From Homarus americanus (lineage: Eukaryota > Arthropoda > Malacostraca > Decapoda > Nephropidae): a stretch of DNA of 64,000 nucleotides. The stretch covers positions 2,707,030 to 2,771,029 of the forward strand of contig NW_024748870.1 in assembly GCF_018991925.1 (NCBI RefSeq). The letters run 5' to 3'. This document shows positions 55,231-64,000 of the stretch, piece after piece (the first letter of the stretch is position 1; each line of letters opens with the position of its first letter). Made by a program: the position numbers and the translations under genes. The notes beneath the pieces are model-generated. The model was given only the letters and a program-made list of their open reading frames with translations, ran no database searches and had not been told where the DNA came from.

Positions 55231-55502
55231 CTCCTTTCTTCCTTCCTTCATCCCTCCCTCCTTCCCTTTCTTTTCTCACTCCGTTACCTCTTCTTCCCCT
55301 GCCGCTCCTTCTCCCTCCCTCTCATCTCCTCCTCTCCCACTGCATCCTTTCTTTTAGCTCTTATGCCCAGGCCAGGATGCTGTCTCCCCCTCCCCCTTTC
55401 CTCTTCCTCCCTGACACACACACTAGACAACATCGCCATTGTCTGATGAAACTGATAAAGGGTTATATCTCACAGGTAGACCCACAGGTATGCAAATAAC
55501 CA

Positions 55503-55592
55503 AGTAAAAGACTCACAATCACTCAAGGTCCTCTGATAGCGTCTGGATCCCGTGTAGTGTAGGCTGGGGTAGCGCTTATACAGATATCTGGA
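55503..55592 (-). CDS. Orphan internal exon
   Basis: On -: acceptor TTTTTTTTCCAG, a single open frame YLYKRYPSLHYTGSRRYQRT then LSD, donor GATT/GTGAGT (phase 2 in, 1 out). The other two frames are closed. The splice signals are strong, so this is likely a real exon. Gene unknown. Confidence 0.4.
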
Positions 55593-55954
55593 AAAAAAAT
55601 AGAATAGTTTGTTAAAAAATTACAGAAAACTAATTAGAAAATTAAACAAAGAAAATGGTTAACTTTGAGAGATATGACAAAGATCAAAAGAAGACTCAAA
55701 AGAATAGCTGGATAAAAGATAAGTAAATGGAAAGATATGAAAAAATACTGAAAATGCAAAAATGTAAAACTGGAAACTTCTAAAAAAAAAAAAAAATAAT
55801 AATAATAATAATCCAAACCAGAAACACAAAAACATTCAATACCACAAGAAAAAGAAAATACCCCAAACTCCAAAATGATAATTCTGTAACGCAAGAATAA
55901 ATACAAAAATAACAGTTTTGAATATGACGAGATTTTATGCGTCCAAGGTGTAGA

Positions 55955-56050
55955 CAGCCATGACTAGAGTGAATCCGAGTTCCTCCGACAGATGGCGTCC
56001 TTAACTGCGGCTTCGACATCTCGGTCAGGCTTGTAGTGTTCGGGAAATAG
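55955..56050 (-). CDS. Orphan exon-like segment
   Basis: On -: YLFPEHYKPDRDVEAAVKDA then ICRR, open until a TAG near 55957. A CCTCAAG acceptor is possible, and GCA/GTTAAG is a possible donor. Composition is strongly protein-like, but the phases do not match the 55.5 kb exon. Either a terminal exon or a damaged one. Confidence 0.3.
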
Positions 56051-56104
56051 GTACTTGAGGTTTTAGCGTTTAGCACCTGCGATGTGTGGCAGTGAACACA
56101 CCTG

Positions 56105-57190
56105 TCCAGTGGTGGTAATGAGGAGGAGAAGGAAGAGTTGGAGGAGCAAAAAGAGAAGGGGGAAGAAGAGGAGGGGGGAGGGTGAAGGAAACAGGTAAGG
56201 TAAAACTGTGAGGGAAAGAAAGATAGAACGTAGGAGGGATAAAATAAACCGGTTAGGATTGCGAAGGTGTTGCGGGGGAAAAGAAGCCGGAGAGGAGAGT
56301 TGAAAGAAGAAGAGGGAGGAAAGGAGGGAGGAGGACTCAGTGGGGGGGGAGAGGTGGAAGAGAAGAAAGACGTATATAAAAAAAGACTATTTATATTACA
56401 CACAAAAATAAAAGCCACACAAAAAGCCGGAGGCGGAAGATCGTGGTTAGGTTAGGTTTTTCTTTACATATGATCTGTACTTGAACCCCTCCCACCATCC
56501 TTCCCTCACCAACACGCCCCTCCCCACCGCCCCATTCCCTTCCCTTCCTGAAATCCCCAAATCTGTTGACATGTTGTGAACTCCCGACTTCACAGGAAAC
56601 CAGATTCTTACCAGACAAGACTTTATCTCTCAATACCAGTTCGAAATCCCGCTACACCTAAACCTGAGCACAAAGAAACGTAAACAGCTCTAAATTAGGG
56701 TATCCTGTTTTGAGGGTTTCTTAGCATCCCGGGATTCTGGGATTTCCCGCATCAGGTGATATTTGTACTAACTAATGCTATATACTAACCCTATACTTCA
56801 TTAGTGTAGTATCTGTAGATTATTTGATAGGTAATTGATTTGATAAATTATATTACACTGAAGCAAAGTTCTCTTTATTAACTTGCATACTGGTGTAAAA
56901 ATAGGTACATGATATGATTAAACAAGCAAAATTTTAATTAATCTCATTCCGTTAGCCATGAAAGAAACTCCGACATTTGGAATGGCATGGTTAATTTATC
57001 ATACCAGTCACATGTCCGTACTCCGCATCATGCAAGCCAAGATACACCATTATACTGTATCATGGCTTGCATTTTGGCATCATATACAGACAGATTACTC
57101 CACAGTCAACACACCTCTCCACTCTGCAGGGATATAAGCTCGACGAAGGCCAGTACCCAAGCAAGACGTGGTGAAGGCCAGACTCGCTCT
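56105..57190. other. Purine-rich then AT-rich stretch
   Basis: GGAGGAGAAGG-type sequence at 56120-56360, otherwise no exon supported. Confidence 0.4.
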
Positions 57191-57195
57191 AGCCG

Positions 57196-57202
<7 letters not shown>

Positions 57203-57236
<34 letters not shown>
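57203..57236. repeat. (CT)n microsatellite
   Basis: CT run following a C10 stretch. Confidence 0.9.
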
Positions 57237-57237
<1 letters not shown>

Positions 57238-57283
57238 ATTTTACAGTGCAAATCAGAGACAAGGAATAACAATAAGAATCCCG

Positions 57284-57329
57284 GGATTTGAACCAAATTC
57301 CCGGGAAAAAAAAACAACCACTTACGCTA
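57284..57329 (-). ncRNA. tRNA-like A/B boxes, possible SINE head
   Basis: On -: TAGCGTAAGTGG (A-box-like, 57329-57318), then after a T-rich spacer GGTTCAAATCC (B box, 57294-57284) inside a CCCGGGA...TCCCGGG stem-like pair. Spacing is shorter than in a full tRNA, so a tRNA-derived repeat is likelier. Confidence 0.35.
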
Positions 57330-57449
57330 GGGAAGGAAACCCTAACCCGCATGACCCAGTTACTCGGTGCTTCAGGGCAAGATCACAAAAACTAGGTAAA
57401 GTTCTGCAGTGTACAAGTATTTCTTTGGAGGAGAATGGATTCTTCTAGT

Positions 57450-59398
57450 TGCTTTAATACGAGTTAATATGCGTTCTCGTACTTCTAATTAGAGGGGAAA
57501 ATTAAGTTTACAAACCTATGGGAAATCAGATACGATTCAGTAGAGATTTGAAAGTATTTATTTTCCCCACGTAACTTAAGGTAATGTAATACTACAATCT
57601 CTCTGGGCTCTTGAAGTGACAGAACGAAAGCCAACTACCTGAATTGCATCGAAATTCCTCGAAACTTAACCTCAACTAGATAAATCATTTAGTCTCTCGT
57701 CTAAAAGAAAGACAAACAACTTAACCAACTGTTTGAGAATGACGGCCAACGAAACCAACTGGTAAGGGTCGGGCGATGGCCTTGGGGAACTCCGGACCTC
57801 AAGCCTTGGCACAGGTCCAGCCTCTCTCCTGAATCTCGATAAAACTAGCGAAGGTTTTTAACAGGAGAGCGAGATCTAGATAGTAAGATAGATGACGTAA
57901 CTGTACGGAGGGTGGGAGTTGGTGTGGCAAGGAAGACGGGGAAGAAACTAAGACTGGTTCATGGTGTAGTGTGCAGGAGGAAGGCTGATAAGAAGGAAGA
58001 GAGACAAGAGAGGGAGGAGAGAGAAGGAAGAGAAAATGAACGTAAAGGGTGACTAAAAAAAACAAAAAACAGGCAAACATACAACGACCACAACACCTGG
58101 AAGGATGGGCCATGACGAGGCACCTGAAAGACACTCACCTGTGTTGACTCTCCATTGTTCAGGATTCTCAACAAAAAACATCATAAATTATACCATATCT
58201 TACTACATCTTTACATGGCGTTATGATATATTCTGACACTTAAAATACATTAATATAAACCACCTATAAGATATACCTATAGTGGTTGAAAAAAAACACT
58301 AAGTGAATTAATAAACAATAGGGTCTCATAGGTAGACTCGTGTATGTATCCAACACCTTCACACACTTATGAAACACTTGCATACGCCCTTAAGTGATAG
58401 CATCTACTTCCTGTTTCTCAAGTCACGAGATATCACATGTCTTCACCTCATATCACTTCAAACTTGTGTCTCATTTTACACGTCACTGTTCTCTCCATTA
58501 CACGTGAAAGTTCCTCTTGGTCAGATCAGATGAGAGAAAGATAAAATACGGTGTTAAAACTATATTACCACCGCCTACATATTCATTCACGTGTAGTCAA
58601 AGTGCAACTAATTTTCCACGGTTAAGCGGCCCAAGGAAGGGAGACTCAAGAGGGTAAACAAGGTGGTTGTGTTATGGACGTTACTGTCACTTCCCCTCCT
58701 CCTCCCCAACGTCGTCTCAACAGATCAACAATACACACCCCCCAATGAGTGTTTCCCCTTGACCTCACACTGCCATCCTCATTAGCATATCAATAAAACA
58801 TAATACAATAATTACCCCCAACAATAGGTTATTAAAGTGACTCGGGCCAGAAAGATTGGATCATTACCTGTATTGTCTCGCACTAATTACCCTTACTGCC
58901 TCACTCACCACAGTATTTATTGGTACTCGAGATTAATTTTTCCCTTCTAAACCTTGATGTATAAAGTATAATATACATCAGACTTGTGTAGCCGAGTATA
59001 ATCTTCGAGGTAAGTTTTAATTTATTCACCCGTTCTCCTCTCCCACAAATTCCAAGGTTTTCATCTTTTCCTCTTGTCTAATTCCTCTTACTAACATATC
59101 TACTCCGACATAACCAACCACTACAACATCCTAAAAAAATATATAACTACTCTAATAACTGGCTGTAAAATGTTGGTAATGATAATAATATACGTAAGGT
59201 TGTGACGTGTTGAGGCTCCTACCTGGTTGGTCAGGTTAAGAGAGACTGGAGTCATTAGTTGGCTCATAAAGTGTGATGAGAATTTCAACACAGCTGCTCA
59301 CCTGACTCAAACACCATTTCCACACCCTTCCTTACCACTCATCTACCCACCCTTGTACCCTATCTGCCATACAACAGCTAACCCGCCAATGTACAGAC
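57450..59398. other. Intergenic stretch
   Basis: No supported exon. The purine-rich block at 57940-58045 gives a low-complexity - frame. Confidence 0.4.
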
Positions 59399-61160
59399 AG
59401 ACTGAGACCTCTTAGAAGTGTAGCGGGGTACAGCCCGCACTATGGTGCTAATATTAGAATTGTTAAAACAATGTACCAAGGCTATATAAGATCTCTGATA
59501 GATTACCACGCACCAGCCCTGGTCATTCGTGACGGGAAAGGCGTTGACAAGCTCGAGAAAATGCAAAATATAGCCCTCAGAATTATCCTAGGATGTCCCA
59601 TGAGCACTAAAGTACTTAATATGAGGAAAGAACTAAGTATACCCAGTGTTAAAGATAGAATAATTGAAGTCAACCTCATGATAGCCCTGAGGCTTCTGCG
59701 TGGTGATCCTGATAACATTGTTTCCTTAAAATTGCTAGAATGTATGAACCATGGGCCTACTGAGTCTAAATGGATCCAAACTACAGCTACACATATGAAG
59801 ATATTTGGACTAGACCACCTGTACAAAGTTGAGACACAACAGCGCTTCCTGCCACCCTGGCGGACTGTTCCCTTCGATATCACAATACCGACGTATCCGC
59901 CTAAAAAATTAATTATACAAAGCATTTATCTCCAACACACTGCCAAATTGAGAGCCCTTGAACACATACACACTCTACAGACTGATGATAATATCACACA
60001 GACCATCTACACTGATGGATCTCTAAACACCGCCTGTGGGAGGGCTGGAAGTGCTATTGTTGTGACTCAACCTGACGGTAATATAATTGAGAAAGGAGTT
60101 AGAATTAACAACTGGGCATCCACTCTACAAACTGAATTAGTTGCCATACTCACAGCTATTAAATTCATTGAAACCACTGTTACTGACAGTCTCATCATCA
60201 CTGACTCTCTATCCTCACTACTTGCCCTTGGTACCCTCGACTCAGGTTGTCACGATCTTGTCTCTGAAGCCAGACACAAATATGCGTGCCTTGTTGACCG
60301 GGGTGTCAGGGTCAAACTGTTGTGGATCCCCTCTCACATAGGCCTCATAAAACATGACAGAGTTGATGCCCTCGCCAAACTCGCGTCTAACAAAGACACC
60401 GTTGAATACAATTTGGGTCTGTCAAAAAGAACCCTTAAAACTGTAATTAGGAAAGAACTTATTGATGAGTTTGACGCAAGTAGACAAGTGCAAACAGGCA
60501 CTAGTCGATCCATAGTTTAACATGATGAGATGTATCAAGTGAAACATGTATATTGAGCAAGTAACAAGATCACTAGATTACAAGATGTTGTAACCGCTAG
60601 ATTAAGGTTAGGATATAAGTACCTCTGGCAGTATGTTCCTCAAGCAGATGTAAACAAAACTAAATGTAAAGTGTGTGGCCATACATATGGCCACACACTT
60701 GAACACTACGTCCTCGACTGTGTGAAGATAGAATCTTTTAGGGACAGGTCCAAGCACACTGTGTGTGAAATGGCACAACACTTCATCTCTAATGGCAAGA
60801 TAGCCGACATATTAAGATTGTATCCACTTTTTTGCACTCAGTAACTATATCAGTTCTCATGTACAGAACCAAATACGCAATGTGCTTGAATACCTCCCAC
60901 GTAAATGTGAATAACAAAGTGTGAGGCCAGACATACTGCCTCACACGCCTGTTCTCACGCATTTGTGAATAAGTTACCCTTTATGTATAGAACTAAACAA
61001 ATAATGTAAATGAAATACTGTGTAACTTTCGGTGCCATAATATCCTGACAACCGGGGTTAATTATTATGACCCTTTGTAAACCCTACTCTGTAATCCTTT
61101 TGCGCTACCGCTCACAGGATGAGTGTGGGGTGCACAATAAAGTAGCCGCTGCAAGCGGCA
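59399..61160 (+). mobile_element. 5'-truncated non-LTR retrotransposon: post-RT region, RNase H, zinc knuckle and tail
   Basis: From about 59410 the frame reads VAGYSPHYGANIRIVKTMYQ, then a post-RT region (LEKMQNIALRIILGCPMSTK). RNase H follows at about 60000-60390 (TIYTDGSL, TELVAILTAI, IITDSLSSL, LLWIPSHIGLIKHDRVDALA), keeping the D, E, D and final D positions. The frame stops at 60520. After a shift it resumes with RLRLGYKYLW and the knuckle CKVCGHTYGHTLEHYVLDC to a stop near 60843. The tail 60866-61160 matches 31026-31320. The break at 60520 and the missing reverse transcriptase mean it is inactive. Confidence 0.88.
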
Positions 61161-61504
61161 AAATCAAATCATCTACCCACACCACACAGCCAATCAACTA
61201 CCCACACAACCAACGAAACACCCACCCACACACATCCACACATACAAATCCACACAAACACAAACTTACTCCAACGCATGCACACGTATACACTTGCAAA
61301 CATACATTAAGCAAACAAACACACACACACACACACATTCCACCACTGTTTCAAGCCATCCCGGGACTCCGCCCCCCTCCATCTCGATAACAGGTGAAGG
61401 GCGGTAAGGACACAACGACAGTGGAAGTGACGTCAATATGGATGGTGAAGGTACTGAAGCGGATGTGGTGGAGTTATGCATGGCGATGTAGATGGCCGGC
61501 GAGG

Positions 61505-61775
61505 CATTAAGTTTTCTTCCACCACCTATACCCGGCCCTACACCACCTATACCCGGCCCTACACCACCTACCCCCGGCCCTGCACCACCTATACCCGGCC
61601 CTACACCACCTATACCCGGCCCTACACCACCTACCCCCGGCCCTGCACCACCTATACCCGGCCCTACACCACCTATACCCGGCCCTACACCACCTATACC
61701 CGGCCCTACACCACCTATACCCGGCCCTACACCACCTATACCCGGCCCTACACCACCTACCCGGCCCTACACTAG
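61505..61775. repeat. 21-bp CACCTATACCCGGCCCTACAC minisatellite
   Basis: About 12 copies, open in several frames. The + frame reads PIPGPTP heptads. The last copy is shortened. Confidence 0.95.
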
Positions 61776-61911
61776 AATACAGAAGTACCAGAGCTATGCA
61801 ACGACGTCCACTCCTCATATCTGGTTAAAACGGAAGGTATTTGGATCGTCAAAAGATATCATGGATGTAGATGGTAAAAAAAATGTATTTTCTATAACCT
61901 AGACGACAGAC

Positions 61912-62130
61912 CCTTCCATCACCTAGACAGCCCCTGCCATCACCTAGACAGCCCCTGCCATCACCTAGACAGTCCTTGCCATCGCCTAGACAGCCTCTGC
62001 CATCGCCTAGACAGCCCTTGCCATCACCTAGACAGCCCCTGCCATCACCTAGACAGCCTCTGCCATTGCCTAGACAGCCCCTGCCATCACCTAGACAGCC
62101 CCTGCCATCACCTACACGACAAATCCCTAC
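61912..62130. repeat. 21-bp ACCTAGACAGCCCCTGCCATC minisatellite
   Basis: About ten copies of a different 21-bp unit, starting 140 bases after the previous array. The + frame reads RQPLPSP heptads to a stop at 62159. Confidence 0.95.
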
Positions 62131-62159
62131 ACCACCTAAACCTGTTCACCTCGTCACCT

Positions 62160-62889
62160 AAAGAACAAGTACCTTTCACCATTCGTCCTGCTGACTACCA
62201 TACATAAGAACTTCACAAACGCCTATTACCTCAACCTGTGCCTTCTCTTACTACGCCCAACTGAGGTGTGGAGGTGTTGTGGCGTTTGTCACCCCCTCGT
62301 CTCCCAAGGCAGGACCATGAAGCACTGGGCCATTAGCTTCGTTTAAGTCTCTGGGTCGATCCTCTCAAGACAACACTACATCGCCTACACCCCCTCACAA
62401 ATGAATCTTACATCAAAAGAGTTAATTAATATAGAATGCATATCTACCTGTTACTTTACAGCGATGTAAATACTTGAAATCAACTCACAAGACGAAGAGA
62501 GATCAGCGTAATGGCAAGAGGTGGACAATGTGACCGTCTTTTAACGCAACACCTGAGTCGGTCATCCTCTAGCCTGGCAACCTTTTTATTCCACACGAAA
62601 CAATGAAGTTGTAACCCTCGCCTCTAGCTACTTACACCCACAACGAAACCCACACAGCCACGGTCGTAAAATAGGACAGGTGTTTATTACGTTAACGTTC
62701 TTCCTGAACTTCCTGACCGAGATGTCATCGAGGCCATGAGATACATTTCTATATACATCAAACGACGTCCATCCATCATACGTGGTTGGTGTCAGCTGAA
62801 CATTACAACCAACGAGTCATGGGAGAGCCGCACATAATTACAGCTTCATCTATGTATCGAATCACTATAATCATACAGCTTATAACGTC
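62160..62889. other. Non-coding stretch
   Basis: No exon or repeat of note seen. Confidence 0.4.
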
Positions 62890-63369
62890 ATGCGTTACTT
62901 GTTAATACCTGATACGCTCATAAAAGCACAAACTGACTATGACCTCAATATGCGTTACAAAAACCGCCCGAGTCGAGTTCCACGAGGCTTTGCTAACACA
63001 CACGCGCAGACACGTAGCTACTCGCTGCGCCTTTCAATAACAACACGTGTCTCACTTTTGCTTCTTCTAATAAATGTTCTACAATTTCTTCAGTCCTCCT
63101 GCCATCCTCACTCTTCCTCAAGGCACAAGGATTTCTATACCAACAGCTTCAGCCATTCCTACCAGTCACACAACCCTGCTGGAAATAAACATCTGATGGC
63201 TTTGTTGTCTGTCTTTCGTCAGCAGTTGCGGTTATCAACATCGTCAGGAACATCAAGTGATTTAAGGGTCAAAGCGGCAAGAGGTAGCGAAGGGACAGCA
63301 ACATCACAAACGACATCATCATTAAACCAACAGTATCTCGCTTCTACACTCCTCAAAAATATCGTTTAA
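62890..63369 (+). CDS. Unsupported ORF of 159 codons
   Basis: A non-repetitive frame. An internal hydrophobic stretch (VSLLLLLINVLQFLQSSC) could act as a signal peptide if an internal start were used, followed by a Ser/His-rich region and HLMALLSVFRQQLRL. No upstream promoter, no clear domain and no paralog in the window, so it may be chance. Confidence 0.25.
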   Translation: MRYLLIPDTLIKAQTDYDLNMRYKNRPSRVPRGFANTHAQTRSYSLRLSITTRVSLLLLLINVLQFLQSSCHPHSSSRHKDFYTNSFSHSYQSHNPAGNKHLMALLSVFRQQLRLSTSSGTSSDLRVKAARGSEGTATSQTTSSLNQQYLASTLLKNIV

Positions 63370-63609
63370 AAATAAATGAAATGTAAAATAAATAAAAACT
63401 TTCTCCCATCCCATTTTTTTTTTACATTTTTCACTGAAGATCACAAATGGTGTCCAAAAGTCAGCGTCTCAGGATGTATCAAGGGACAAGTCCAGTTGGT
63501 CCATGTCTAAGGATATGAGGTAGGGCTGTAACTCTAATGATTATTGTTGTTTGTTATTGTATTGGCCCGGCACAGCAGCTGGAGTGAATCGCTGATGAGT
63601 TGGCTTAAG

Positions 63610-63890
63610 ATGGAGGTGAGGGAGGAGAAGGAGATGGGGAGGAGAGGGAGGTGGGGGAGGAGAGGAAGATGAGGAGGAGAGGGAGGGGAGGAGAAGGATG
63701 GGGAGGAGGAGAGGGAGATGGGGGAGGAGAGGAGATGGGGAGGAGAGGGAGAGGAGGAGAGGAGATGGGGGAGGAGAGGGAGATGGGGGAGGAGAGGGAG
63801 ATGGGGGAGGAGAGGAAGATGGGGAGGAGAGGGATTGGGGGAGGAGAGGGATTGGGGGAGGAGAGGGATTGGGGAGGAGAGGGAGAGTAC
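63610..63890. repeat. GGGGGAGGAGAGGGAGAT minisatellite
   Basis: About 15 copies of an 18-19 bp purine-rich unit. The Gly/Arg/Glu and Pro/Ser/Leu frames on the two strands are artefacts. Confidence 0.93.
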
Positions 63891-64000
63891 AACAAACGCA
63901 TTTATACCACATCGTCAAACTCTTCCCACACAATTTTATATTCACCCAACAATCATAAATTTTCCCAGCTACTTCCTGGATTTTCGCAACTCCTACTTCC

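Overview
This is a window of animal nuclear DNA. It has spliced genes with GT/AG introns, very dense microsatellites and minisatellites, decayed non-LTR retrotransposons, and one 100-base assembly gap (52948-53047). The gene content (a degenerin/ENaC-type channel and a GPI-anchored cholinesterase), interstitial TTAGG-type telomeric repeats, and the 'ATAAGAACATAAGAA' interspersed repeat all suggest an arthropod, most likely a decapod crustacean. That assignment is inference. Most long open frames here are repeats read as protein (poly-CV/TH from GT/CA tracts, poly-SL from CT tracts, Pro-rich minisatellites), not genes.

Layout. 1-2906: satellites and microsatellites. 2907-3672: probable solo LTR inside a GT tract. 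4001-7736 (+): 3' part of a DEG/ENaC channel gene. 9734-11373 (+): complete four-exon gene for a small single-domain asparaginase. 15.3-17.6 kb (-): endonuclease/RT retroelement fossil. 20.5-21.2 kb: CCCCATCATC satellite. 22298-23677 (-) and 29485-34334 (+): two divergently transcribed paralogous genes for secreted, cysteine-rich proteins of a family I do not recognise. They share exon structure and intron phases and are separated by a CR1-like retroelement and a 525-bp uninterrupted GT tract that stops just upstream of a TATA box. 25.0-26.7 kb: a promoter-like cluster with a 5' coding exon on + and two exons of an unrecognised gene on -. 31.0-33.4 kb: two retroelement pieces inside intron 2 of the + secreted gene. 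38.3-40.5 kb: three separate tandem arrays of CRE-like sites. 41349-47322 (-): last five exons of an acetylcholinesterase-like gene ending in a GPI signal. 48.4 kb: telomere-like repeats. 48.6-49.1 kb: long CA tract. 53.1-56.1 kb: orphan exon-like pieces on -. 59.4-61.2 kb: RNase H/zinc-knuckle end of a second non-LTR element. 61.5-62.1 kb: two abutting 21-bp minisatellites. 63.6-63.9 kb: GGAGGAGAGG repeats.

The genes do not form an obvious pathway. The strongest novelty is the divergent pair of secreted paralogs. The strongest regulatory oddity is the concentration of CRE/CCAAT tandem repeats at 38.3-40.5 kb.
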